61,947 nucleotides of DNA from Lachnospiraceae bacterium UBA7784 (GTDB lineage: Bacteria; Bacillota; Clostridia; Lachnospirales; Lachnospiraceae), in the NCBI GenBank assembly GCA_002480925.1, contig DLDA01000010.1, positions 3,872-65,818 on the forward strand. The letters run 5' to 3'. The notes under the pieces were generated by a model. That model saw only the letters and a list, made by a program, of their open reading frames with translations, ran no database searches and was not told the origin of the DNA. The position numbers were made by a program, and so were the translations under genes. Below are positions 15,423-23,947 of this stretch, piece by piece; position 1 is the first letter of the stretch, and the number at the start of each line of letters is the position of its first letter.

Positions 15423-18005
15423 ATGACAAAATATTCTGTATCCGGAATGAGCTGCGCGGCCTGTCAGACCCATGTGGAAAAGGCCGTAAGCAGCGTTGAT
15501 GGAGTAAGTCAGGTAAATGTAAGTCTTCTTACTAACTCTATGCAGGTAGAGGGAGATGCTTCCCCAGCTTCTGTTATGAAGGCTGTAGCAGATGCCGGAT
15601 ACAAGGCAAGTCCTCTGGGCCAGGGAGCAGCTGAGTCAGACAAGAGCCTTAAGGCAGGAGATATTGTCAGGGAGGAGGAAGAACTTCTTCGGGATCGGAA
15701 TACTGATCGGATGGTAAAGAGACTTATAGCCTCTGTCATTTTCCTTGCAGCCCTTATGTATCTTTCTATGGGAGTTGGCATGTGGGGCTTCCCTTTCCCT
15801 GATCCACTTGACAATCCGATATCCCTTGCTACGATGGAGATGCTCCTTTCTACCGCTGTAATGTATATCAACAGGGATTTCTTCATAAACGGCTTTAAGG
15901 GACTTGCCCATTTTTCTGCAAATATGGATACACTTGTTGCCATAGGCTCTGCTGTATCCTTCTGCTACAGTCTTGCCGGACTTTTTGCAGAGATAGATGC
16001 AGCCTGGAAAATGGATATGAGCAAAGCCATGGCCATTTCGATGAGGTATATCTACTTCGAAACGGCAGCCATGATCCCGACCTTTATCACTATAGGCAAG
16101 ACTCTTGAATCATATTCCAAGGGACGGACGACCGATGCACTAAAGGACCTCATAAAGCTGTCACCAAAGACTGCGACCGTAGAGCGTAATGGTAAGGAAG
16201 AGCAGATAAGCATTGATCGGGTCCATTCAGGCGATATAGTGGTCGTTCGTCCGGGAGAGAGCATACCGGTAGACGGTATTATCACAGAGGGGACAACAGC
16301 AGTGGATGAGTCGGCACTTACAGGAGAAAGTGTCCCTGTTGACAGATTCCCGGATGATACAGTAAAGGCTGCAACGATCTCCACCTCAGGATATATAAAG
16401 GTAAGGGCTACAAGGGTAGGAGCAGATACCACCTTAAGTCAGATCATAAAAATGGTTTCGGATGCATCGGCCACAAAGGCTCCTATAGCAAGGATAGCAG
16501 ACCAGATAGCCGGAGTATTCGTTCCAGGGGTAATGATTATTGCCCTTCTTACCTTTATAGGATGGCTTGTGGTCGGAGGCGGATTTTCTGCCGCACTTAC
16601 AAGAGCTGTATCTGTTCTTGTGATATCATGTCCATGCGCATTAGGTCTTGCTACTCCGGTTGCCATAATGGTAGGGAGCGGTAAGGGGGCAAGAGCCGGG
16701 ATCCTTTTCAAGACCGCAGCCTCATTAGAGCAGGTCGGTCATACGGATATAGTTGCTCTTGACAAGACGGGAACCATCACCAATGGCAGGCCTCTTGTTA
16801 CAGATCTGCTTCCTGTATCGGTGGACGAGGAAGTTCTTCTTGCTTATGCTGCTTCACTTGAGAAAATGAGCAGTCATCCGCTGGCAGGGGCAGTAAGCGA
16901 GTATGCTGCTGATAAGGAGATAAGCCTCTATCAGGCATCGGATTTTGTTAACATCCCTGGCAAGGGACTTAGTGCAGTGATAAATGGCAGGAGGGTAGCA
17001 GGAGGAAACAGGAACTATATCAGGACGATAATAAAGGCTTATATGTCTGATATAGACAATAAGGCGGATCAGCTTGCTGACCAGGGAAAAACACCGCTTT
17101 ATTTTGCTGCAGATGAAGAGCTCTTAGGAGTGATCGCAGTTTCAGATACCATAAAGGCTGAAAGCGCAGAGGCCATAAGTCAGCTTCACAGGCAGGGTAT
17201 AAAGGTAGTAATGCTTACAGGAGACAATGAAAGGAGCGCCCGTTCGATAGGAAGCGCGGCCGGAGTCGACGAGATTTACTCGGATGTGATGCCGGATGGC
17301 AAAGCCTCAATTATTAACAAGCTCAAGAAATCAGGCAGAGTCGCAATGGTAGGAGACGGTATTAACGATGCTCCTGCACTTACGATAGCAGACAGTGGTA
17401 TTGCTATCGGGGCTGGGACCGATGTGGCTATAGATGCAGCTGATATTGTACTTGAAAAAAGTCTGCTTACAGATGTGCCTGCTGCAATAAGACTATCAAG
17501 GCAGACTGTAAGGAACATACATGAGAATCTCTTCTGGGCATTCTTTTATAATCTTATCTGTATTCCTCTGGCCATAGGGCTCTATCAGGCTCTTTTCGGA
17601 TGGAGCTTCGAGATGAGGCCTGAGATCGGGGCACTTGCAATGGCCTTTTCGTCAGTAACAGTATGTCTTAATGCATTAAGGCTCAATCTGTTTTCTGTAT
17701 ACAATACAAGGGTTGACAGGGCTTTAAGCAGGAGAAGGAATCTTTCTGTGACAGAGTCTTCTGATAACAATGATAATGAAAGTGAGGCAAATGAAATGAC
17801 AAGGACCATGACGATTGAAGGAATGATGTGCGGACACTGCGAGATGACAGTAAAAAATGCTCTTCTTGCTCTAGACGGAGTAAGTGAAGCAGAGGTAAGC
17901 CATGAGAAGGGAGAAGCAGTAGTAAGGCTTGATCCTTCGGTTTCTCCTGATGCCTTAAAGAAGGCCGTCGAGGATCATGATTATAAGGTTGTAAAGATTT
18001 CGTAA
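15423..18005 (+). CDS. copA: Cu(I)-exporting P1B-type ATPase with N- and C-terminal metal-binding domains
   Basis: 860 residues. An N-terminal HMA domain (GMSCAACQTHV near 8), membrane helices, TGES phosphatase motif near 300, the CPC ion-binding motif in SCPCALG near 404, the phosphorylated Asp in DKTGT near 446, GDGINDAP near 645, and helix 7/8 residues YN and MAFSS typical of Cu(I) pumps. An extra HMA domain (GMMCGHCEMTV, about 795-860) is attached at the C-terminus after a Ser/Asn/Glu-rich linker and resembles a fused CopZ chaperone. AAAGGAAGG precedes the ATG. Confidence 0.95.
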   Translation: MTKYSVSGMSCAACQTHVEKAVSSVDGVSQVNVSLLTNSMQVEGDASPASVMKAVADAGYKASPLGQGAAESDKSLKAGDIVREEEELLRDRNTDRMVKRLIASVIFLAALMYLSMGVGMWGFPFPDPLDNPISLATMEMLLSTAVMYINRDFFINGFKGLAHFSANMDTLVAIGSAVSFCYSLAGLFAEIDAAWKMDMSKAMAISMRYIYFETAAMIPTFITIGKTLESYSKGRTTDALKDLIKLSPKTATVERNGKEEQISIDRVHSGDIVVVRPGESIPVDGIITEGTTAVDESALTGESVPVDRFPDDTVKAATISTSGYIKVRATRVGADTTLSQIIKMVSDASATKAPIARIADQIAGVFVPGVMIIALLTFIGWLVVGGGFSAALTRAVSVLVISCPCALGLATPVAIMVGSGKGARAGILFKTAASLEQVGHTDIVALDKTGTITNGRPLVTDLLPVSVDEEVLLAYAASLEKMSSHPLAGAVSEYAADKEISLYQASDFVNIPGKGLSAVINGRRVAGGNRNYIRTIIKAYMSDIDNKADQLADQGKTPLYFAADEELLGVIAVSDTIKAESAEAISQLHRQGIKVVMLTGDNERSARSIGSAAGVDEIYSDVMPDGKASIINKLKKSGRVAMVGDGINDAPALTIADSGIAIGAGTDVAIDAADIVLEKSLLTDVPAAIRLSRQTVRNIHENLFWAFFYNLICIPLAIGLYQALFGWSFEMRPEIGALAMAFSSVTVCLNALRLNLFSVYNTRVDRALSRRRNLSVTESSDNNDNESEANEMTRTMTIEGMMCGHCEMTVKNALLALDGVSEAEVSHEKGEAVVRLDPSVSPDALKKAVEDHDYKVVKIS

Positions 18006-18035
18006 ATAAAAGGTATTAAAGATTTATACAACTTA

Positions 18036-18044
18036 TGGTAAAAT
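18036..18044 (+). promoter_or_regulatory. Extended -10 promoter for thiE and the genes behind it
   Basis: TGGTAAAAT, a TGn extended -10 with TAAAAT; a weak TTAAAG lies 17 bases upstream. The leader of about 28 bases contains a small CAGTG/CACTG hairpin directly before the GGAGGT ribosome binding site of thiE. Confidence 0.45.
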
Positions 18045-18078
18045 AATCTTCAGTGAATTTCACTGGAGGTTATTTTTT

Positions 18079-18747
18079 ATGGGAAAGGACCTGGCAGAAA
18101 GCCTGCTTTTATATGCGGTAACAGACAGAAGGTGGCTTGGTGAAAACGAGACTCTTTCTGATGCTGTCAGAGCGGCCATATCCGGCGGAGCGACAATGAT
18201 ACAGCTTCGGGAAAAGGATATGACAGAGGATGAATTCATAGAGGAAGCAAGAGCTGTTCGAAGAGTATGTACTGTTCCTCTGCTTATAAATGATAATATA
18301 AGGGTCTGTAAGGAAAGCGGTGCAGACGGAGTCCATCTTGGCAGAGAAGATATGCCAGTAGAGAAGGCAAGAGAGATACTTGGGAGCGGATATATAATAG
18401 GCGCTACTGCCCATAACCTTTCTGAGGCCATCTGCTCCGAGGAGGCAGGTGCAGACTACCTGGGAGTTGGGGCGGCCTTCGGCTCATCGACTAAGATGGA
18501 TGCCAGGAGGATCATATCGCTTTCTGAATATAAAAGGATCACAGGGGAGGTCAATATACCTGTTGTAGCGATTGGAGGCATTACGTCAGCTAATGTAGAA
18601 GGGCTAAGTGGACTCGGGCTGGCAGGAGTCGCCTCAGTATCAGCTGTTTTTGCAAATAAGGATATTGCTCTTTCCACAAGGAAGTTTAGGAAAATGGTAG
18701 AGGATGCGATTACAGGATCAGCAAGGAAGCAGACGGGAGAAATATAA
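18079..18747 (+). CDS. thiE: Thiamine-phosphate synthase
   Basis: 222 residues, a TIM barrel of usual ThiE length. Family motifs are QLREKDM near residues 41-47, INDN near 71 (Mg-binding Asp), GADGVHLGREDMP near 82-94 and VVAIGGITSANV near 160 for phosphate binding. It joins HMP-pyrophosphate and HET-phosphate into thiamine phosphate. No other thiamine gene and no TPP riboswitch is seen nearby, which is unusual. TenI-type paralogues are an alternative, but the conserved catalytic set favours ThiE. Its stop shares a base with the next ATG. Confidence 0.87.
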   Translation: MGKDLAESLLLYAVTDRRWLGENETLSDAVRAAISGGATMIQLREKDMTEDEFIEEARAVRRVCTVPLLINDNIRVCKESGADGVHLGREDMPVEKAREILGSGYIIGATAHNLSEAICSEEAGADYLGVGAAFGSSTKMDARRIISLSEYKRITGEVNIPVVAIGGITSANVEGLSGLGLAGVASVSAVFANKDIALSTRKFRKMVEDAITGSARKQTGEI

Positions 18748-19076
18748 TGATACTTCTTCTTTCAGGAAAATACCAGCTGGAAAGGGAGTTCGGAAGAAGA
18801 CATTTCCCAGGTCTTAGTCTGTCTGAGAGGAATGCAGATCAGTATGACTTTGACGAGGAGGCAGATATTGATAAGGAGGCCGGACGGATAGCAGAAGATA
18901 TGCTTACATCCGGCTATGACATATTATTCTGTCATATAAGCGGCTGCGGGGTTGTGCCGGTAGACAGAAGAGAGAGATACCACTCTGAGCTTACGGGACG
19001 CATTTCATGCATTCTGGCAAAGAAAGCAGACGAGGTCTGGCTTGTCAGAGCCGGTATCGGAGAGAGGATAAAATGA
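18747..19076 (+). CDS. CobU-like protein lacking an intact P-loop
   Basis: 109 residues. The second half (about 62-109: HISGCGVVPVDRRERYHSEL, then ADEVWLVRAGI) resembles the C-terminus of adenosylcobinamide kinase/guanylyltransferase CobU, including the GxGVVP loop and final ADEVxLVxAGI. The usual N-terminal GGxRSGKS loop is reduced to LLSGKYQ and the middle of CobU is missing (family length about 180). It is therefore unlikely to be an active kinase. It lies between thiE and two GGDEF genes and overlaps the next start by ATGA. Function unknown. Confidence 0.65.
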   Translation: MILLLSGKYQLEREFGRRHFPGLSLSERNADQYDFDEEADIDKEAGRIAEDMLTSGYDILFCHISGCGVVPVDRRERYHSELTGRISCILAKKADEVWLVRAGIGERIK

Positions 19077-20803
19077 CGCAGGGGAAAAGCAAAAAAAGGA
19101 TCAGCAAAATATGTATATGGGCAATATTGTTTGCCATTGCTTTTTTTACTGTATTTACAGTGATGAGGTATCTATCAGACAGTCACGGGGGATTTGCCGT
19201 ATACAGCTTAAAGGATAACTGGGATATCGATTTCTGTGGAAAAAGATTTGCAGGCATTTCCAGAACAGATAAGAGGCTGTATGATATCCGGGTAAAACGT
19301 AATAATATAGTCTCAATGACAAGGAAGATAGATGTAGGAGATGACAGTAGGAGACTTACCCTGAGACTATACAGCAGGATGGCTTTTGTAAGAGTAAGTA
19401 TTATCGACTACATGGGTCGGGAGAGGATCATATATTACTATGGGTATAGCCGAAATGGAAGGAAGTCTGACTTTTTCCCGGGAAGCGGTTACCATTTCAT
19501 CCAGCTGCCCCAGAGATCCCGTGGCAAAACGATAAAGATAATGGAGATGGCCTCCTGTGATAATGCCTTCAAGGGTACACCTGATATTCTCATAACAGAA
19601 ACCAGCCATGCTATGGAGCTTTTCGCCCGGCAGAGGAGCCTTGGAACCTTTATCACTGTCTTTATGATAATTTCAGGACTGTCTGTTGTGCCGCTCTCAC
19701 TGTTCATGTCAGCAGGTGACAGAAAGTTTTTTACACTGACTATGATCGGTATCTTTTCAGTCATATGCGGGATCTGGTGCCTGTGCCTTACCAAGACGAT
19801 AGAGCTTTTCTATCTTGACCTGAGGTTAGATAGCCTGATAGAGTATACTACCCTTTATCTGATGATTATCCCTCTTCTGTTTGTGACACGGAGGTTTCTT
19901 TCTGATGCAGGCAAGGCTGTAAAGGCAATAATAGATGGCTTTGTGATCATTGATATTGCATTCGCCTTTCTTGCTATTATCCTGAGCATTACATGGAATA
20001 TAAGGATAGACACACCGGTCTTGTTCTTTCATATGCTTCTTGTCCTCGAGTCTGTCTGCATATCTCTTATAGTTGTGATCAGAATAAGGAAGGCTGCTAT
20101 TCCAGAGAGGATTTTTGATACAGGTATTATAACTGCAGCAATAGTGATTATAATCTATATACTGTATTATAATTTCTGCAATACAAATGATGCGCCATCA
20201 TTCTTTGAGCTTATAATTGCACCGGCGGTCCTCTTGTTTATGATCATTACTATGCTTGCAGGCCACATCGCCGATGTCTTCATAAGGAAGCTCGATGAGG
20301 ATCAGAAGAAGAGGCTTATCACGCTTGCCTTTTCAGACGAAATGACAGGACTTTCCAACAGGGCCGTAGGCGAGAAAAGGCTTAAGGAGCTTGATGGGAC
20401 GGGAGGGGACTATCTGCTTGTAAATCTGGATCTGAATTACCTTAAGAGGGTAAATGATACATTTGGACATGAGGCAGGAGACCGCTATATAAAGGAATTT
20501 TCTTCTATCCTACAGGATGTATTCTTTGATGCAGATGCAGTATGCAGGATGGGAGGAGATGAATTCCTTGTTATCTATTCAGATCCCCTCCTGCGGGAGG
20601 ATGTACTCAGGCAGAGACTTTCCTGGATGGAGGAGCTTGAGAAGCAAAGATCAGAGGGGCTTAATGGTATTACCATAGATTCTGCATATGGATATGCATA
20701 TTCATATGAGACCCAGGGCAGGTCAAGCCAGGAGACATTCCTCTTATCAGATGACAGAATGTATCAGATGAAAAGGTGGTCCAAAAAAGGGAGGTGTGAA
20801 TGA
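19073..20803 (+). CDS. Membrane diguanylate cyclase (GGDEF), first of a tandem pair
   Basis: 576 residues. A signal anchor near 13-30, an extracytoplasmic domain of about 150 residues, a block of about seven membrane helices (195-415), and a C-terminal GGDEF domain with intact RMGGDEF near 492 and the NLDLNYLKRVNDTFGHEAGD substrate-binding region near 440-460. Layout resembles 7TMR-DISM sensors joined to GGDEF. The position of the inhibitory RxxD site reads FDAD, so feedback inhibition may be absent. The ATG overlaps the CobU-like stop (ATGA); the next gene is a paralogue. Confidence 0.85.
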   Translation: MTQGKSKKRISKICIWAILFAIAFFTVFTVMRYLSDSHGGFAVYSLKDNWDIDFCGKRFAGISRTDKRLYDIRVKRNNIVSMTRKIDVGDDSRRLTLRLYSRMAFVRVSIIDYMGRERIIYYYGYSRNGRKSDFFPGSGYHFIQLPQRSRGKTIKIMEMASCDNAFKGTPDILITETSHAMELFARQRSLGTFITVFMIISGLSVVPLSLFMSAGDRKFFTLTMIGIFSVICGIWCLCLTKTIELFYLDLRLDSLIEYTTLYLMIIPLLFVTRRFLSDAGKAVKAIIDGFVIIDIAFAFLAIILSITWNIRIDTPVLFFHMLLVLESVCISLIVVIRIRKAAIPERIFDTGIITAAIVIIIYILYYNFCNTNDAPSFFELIIAPAVLLFMIITMLAGHIADVFIRKLDEDQKKRLITLAFSDEMTGLSNRAVGEKRLKELDGTGGDYLLVNLDLNYLKRVNDTFGHEAGDRYIKEFSSILQDVFFDADAVCRMGGDEFLVIYSDPLLREDVLRQRLSWMEELEKQRSEGLNGITIDSAYGYAYSYETQGRSSQETFLLSDDRMYQMKRWSKKGRCE

Positions 20804-22470
20804 TGAAGGAAGGGAAAAGAGAGCATACGGTTCTTGTTCTTACGGTGACCGTATTATTTAATATGCTTATTATAATGCTTTCCGGCATTTCAGCTCTGGG
20901 AAGGACTGAGCTTGACAAAGGCTGGAGGGTGATCTTTCATCAGAGAACTTATAATGATGTAGACCTTAACAGCTTCAGGCTGCCTTACAAGGTAAGCAGA
21001 GGAGACAGGGTAATACTGGAAAGAGAAATACCTGTGGATATAGGTTCTGACAAGGCGCTTGCATTCAGGACAAGCCTGTCAAATGTCACTGTATATATAA
21101 ACAGAAGAGTATCCTATATGTATATGAATAACATAGCGGCCGGGGAAAAGACGCCTGGAAGCGGTATGAATGCGGTCGTCCTGCCCGATAATGCCAGAGG
21201 AGGCGAATGTCAGGTAATTATAACAGCAGGGAACGACCATGCCTTCAACAGGCTGCCTGCCTTTTATATAGTAGATGCCTGGAATGGATCAGCGATCCAG
21301 CTTAATATTTCACCGGCTGTAAGCCTTATAGGTTTTTTCCTGACATCGCTTGGAGTGATAGTTTTGTGTCTGTCCTTTGTGATGATATTCTTTGGGATAG
21401 CAGCTCCGGAAAGAGTATTTGTAACGGGACTTATGTCATTTCTTATAGGTATTTGGTCCCTGTATTCAAGCAACGTCTTTGAGCTCTTTTCATCGGATTT
21501 TACTATGAATACCAGGATAGGGATATTATGCCTCTATGCATCTGTCATTCCATTTGATTCTCTTATAGTAATGGTAAGGGGAGCAAGGAGAAGAAAAAGA
21601 TGGCTGTTAGCTGTTGGCATTATGGCACCGATCGTATTCATTATAGTGGCGGCAGTCCTTGACATCAGAGGAAAGATTTTTGTATCAGGCCTTTACTGGT
21701 TAAATATGCTTGTAAGCGCTATAAGCATTATTATAACTATATCCTCAACAGGGAAGAAATATGAAAGAAAAAACAACAGAGTATTTTCTCTGGGTATAGA
21801 TGTTATGACCGCCGGGATCATAATAGATATAATAAGGTATTTGATAGTAAACAGCATAAGGATCAGGCTTTCTGGTCTTGAAAGATCCTTGATTCCTTTT
21901 TTTGCATTAGCCTATGTAATTATCATCCTTTATTCCTATATGGTAGATATAGGAGAGCTGTATCTTGAGCAGTCAGGCGATGCCATCCTGAAGGAGCTTG
22001 CATATACGGATCCTCTGACAGGCCTTTTAAACAGGGCTTCCTACAATCTGTCAGTAAAAAATCTTACCGGGGGAAAAAGAGTATATACTATGATAAGCCT
22101 TGATGTAAACGGGCTTAAGATAGTAAATGATACAATGGGTCATGAGGCGGGAGATATGCTTATAAAGGACAGCGCTTCTGTCTTATCAGCGATCTTTAAG
22201 GAGACAGATAAGGTTATTAGGATGGGTGGCGACGAGTTCCTTGTCATATCAGAAAAAAAGAGCAGGGGCAGACTTGCTAGCAAGCTAAGAAGGATGGAGA
22301 AGCTTCTTACAATCCGCAGCAGAAAAAGACCATACGATATAAGCATAAGCTACGGGATCGCATCATCTGACGAGGATCTTACTTCTAGTGCTGACAACGT
22401 TTACAGACTGGCCGACCAGAGAATGTACGAAATGAAGAAGCAGATGAAGAAGGAAAGAGGATCACTATGA
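20800..22470 (+). CDS. Membrane diguanylate cyclase (GGDEF), second of a tandem pair
   Basis: 556 residues with the same plan as the preceding gene: membrane anchor near 10-30, extracytoplasmic part with a short beta-rich domain, about seven helices (170-385), then GGDEF with RMGGDEFLVI near 475 and SLDVNGLKIVNDTMGHEAGD near 428-447. The RxxD inhibitory position is KETD, so it is also probably not a classical I-site. The start overlaps the previous stop by four bases; an ATG three bases further is equally possible. Sequence similarity to its neighbour points to an old duplication. Confidence 0.85.
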   Translation: MMKEGKREHTVLVLTVTVLFNMLIIMLSGISALGRTELDKGWRVIFHQRTYNDVDLNSFRLPYKVSRGDRVILEREIPVDIGSDKALAFRTSLSNVTVYINRRVSYMYMNNIAAGEKTPGSGMNAVVLPDNARGGECQVIITAGNDHAFNRLPAFYIVDAWNGSAIQLNISPAVSLIGFFLTSLGVIVLCLSFVMIFFGIAAPERVFVTGLMSFLIGIWSLYSSNVFELFSSDFTMNTRIGILCLYASVIPFDSLIVMVRGARRRKRWLLAVGIMAPIVFIIVAAVLDIRGKIFVSGLYWLNMLVSAISIIITISSTGKKYERKNNRVFSLGIDVMTAGIIIDIIRYLIVNSIRIRLSGLERSLIPFFALAYVIIILYSYMVDIGELYLEQSGDAILKELAYTDPLTGLLNRASYNLSVKNLTGGKRVYTMISLDVNGLKIVNDTMGHEAGDMLIKDSASVLSAIFKETDKVIRMGGDEFLVISEKKSRGRLASKLRRMEKLLTIRSRKRPYDISISYGIASSDEDLTSSADNVYRLADQRMYEMKKQMKKERGSL

Positions 22471-23039
22471 CTAGTGAGCTTATAAGGAAAAGGAACAGAA
22501 CCAAACGCGATCAGATAGGGGCCTGTGAGCGAAAAGGGAAGTCAGAGCTAATAGCAGAAAGGATCCTTGCAGTAGATATTTCATCCTGTAACGATATACT
22601 ATGCTACTATCCGCTTGGAAGCGAGCCGGATCTGCTAGGCGCCTGCCGGGTTTTCCTTGAAGAAGGGAAAAGGCTTTATTTTCCGGTGACAGAAAAGGAT
22701 GGCATACATTTCTACTGTGTAGGCGACCTTAAGGGATTTAAAAGGGGCGTTTTCAATGTAATGGAGCCTGCAGACAGGAGATACGAATACAAAAGGGGCA
22801 AGGCTCTTTCGCTTACGCCAGGACTTGCCTTTGATCGTGACATGAACAGGATAGGCTATGGAGGGGGATATTATGACAGATTCTTTTCTCTCCATCCTGA
22901 TATAATAAGAGCCGGTATCTGCTTTGATGAGCTGCTTGAAAGAAGTATCCCTCATGAAAGGTGGGATATGAGGATGGATCTCATAATAACTGACAGGGAG
23001 GTTATTACAAGATCTGGTGTTAAGAAAGAGGTTTTGTGA
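22467..23039 (+). CDS. 5-formyltetrahydrofolate cyclo-ligase
   Basis: 190 residues, usual family size. An N-terminal Arg/Lys-rich substrate region, CYYPLGSEPD near 48-57 and the nucleotide/Mg-binding GYGGGYYDRF near 130-139 identify the 5-FCL (MTHFS/YgfA) family. It converts 5-formyl-THF to 5,10-methenyl-THF using ATP. The ATGA overlap with the GGDEF gene makes it the last gene of the thiE run. Its TGA stop also serves as the TGn of the next promoter's extended -10. Confidence 0.93.
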   Translation: MTSELIRKRNRTKRDQIGACERKGKSELIAERILAVDISSCNDILCYYPLGSEPDLLGACRVFLEEGKRLYFPVTEKDGIHFYCVGDLKGFKRGVFNVMEPADRRYEYKRGKALSLTPGLAFDRDMNRIGYGGGYYDRFFSLHPDIIRAGICFDELLERSIPHERWDMRMDLIITDREVITRSGVKKEVL

Positions 23040-23045
23040 TATAAT
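23037..23045 (+). promoter_or_regulatory. Extended -10 promoter overlapping the cyclo-ligase stop codon
   Basis: TGATATAAT: the TGA stop of the cyclo-ligase gene doubles as the TGn element before a perfect TATAAT. No good -35 is visible. It would start a transcript about 32 bases before the HAD gene. Confidence 0.5.
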
Positions 23046-23083
23046 CTTGATATTGTTTTTTGAAAATGCAGAAAGGTGCAGTG

Positions 23084-23887
23084 ATGAAGCAGTACAGGAA
23101 TTATATTTTTGATCTCTATGGGACGCTTATTGATATTGAGACCGACGAGGAAGACAGTCTTTTATGGGAGAAGCTTTCGGGACTCTATTCGGTATATGGA
23201 GCCGATTATAGTAGGGACCAGCTAAAAAAGCGTTACGAGGAGCTTGTCAGGGAAGAAGAGGAGGCTCTCGGCAGACGTATGGGCTTTGCATATCCTGAGA
23301 TCAGGCTTGAAAGGGTATTTGCAAGGCTCTATCTTGAGGCGCCGTCGACCCACAGGTCAAGAGTCGCGTATTTTTACAGAAATGCAGCTGAGTTAGCAGA
23401 AAGCAGCTTTATCTTTGGCATAGCAAATGCCTTCCGTGTAATATCGAGAAAGAGGTTTCAAGCCTATCCCGGCACGATCAGGACACTTTCTGCCCTCAGG
23501 GAAAGAGGCTGCCATATCTATCTGCTCTCAAACGCCCAGAGGATATTTACATTGCCTGAGATAGAGCAGACCGGTATAAAGGACTACTTTGACGATATAT
23601 TCATTTCGTCTGACAGACAGGTAAGGAAGCCGGATACAGCCTTTATTAAGGGGCTTTTAGAAAAGCATGGCTTAAAGAAGGAGGAATCGGTAATGGTCGG
23701 AAACGACTATGATTCTGATATAGGAATTGCGGCCTCCTGCGGACTTGATTCAATATTTTTAAATACCTTTAAGCTTTCAGCAGAGGAAAGAGAAAAAAGA
23801 CTCTCTGAGATGAGGGATAGAACAGGGGCAGAAGGTTATGAGCCGGTCCTTACTGTTGTCTCGGGTGATGTTTCAGAAATCCTCTGA
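23084..23887 (+). CDS. HAD-superfamily hydrolase
   Basis: About 267 residues. HAD motif I IFDLYGTLID (Asp nucleophile near 10), motif II in LLSNAQ near 148, a Lys in RKPDTAFIKG near 183 and motif IV GNDYDSDIGIAASCGL near 204. The cap is helical and long, C1-type. Substrate unknown; sugar-phosphate or nucleotide phosphatase activity is typical. I chose the ATG preceded by AAAGGTG at five bases, rather than the upstream TTG in the same frame. Its first Asp-x-Asp reads DLY, the second Asp of the usual DxD being Tyr, which is tolerated in some subfamilies. Confidence 0.8.
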   Translation: MKQYRNYIFDLYGTLIDIETDEEDSLLWEKLSGLYSVYGADYSRDQLKKRYEELVREEEEALGRRMGFAYPEIRLERVFARLYLEAPSTHRSRVAYFYRNAAELAESSFIFGIANAFRVISRKRFQAYPGTIRTLSALRERGCHIYLLSNAQRIFTLPEIEQTGIKDYFDDIFISSDRQVRKPDTAFIKGLLEKHGLKKEESVMVGNDYDSDIGIAASCGLDSIFLNTFKLSAEEREKRLSEMRDRTGAEGYEPVLTVVSGDVSEIL

Positions 23888-23888
23888 T

Positions 23889-23917
23889 TTGAAATAGAAG
23901 GCTTATTATGGTAAAGT
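23889..23917 (+). promoter_or_regulatory. Promoter for proA
   Basis: TTGAAA, 17-base spacer, TAAAGT, starting two bases after the HAD stop codon. Confidence 0.5.
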
Positions 23918-23947
23918 ATCCTTTGTTGACAGCTTTAGGAGAAAACA

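Noticed and set aside
18006..18078. TPP riboswitch before thiE
   Set aside because: The gap is 73 bases and lacks the conserved CTGAGA core; only a small hairpin and a promoter are seen.
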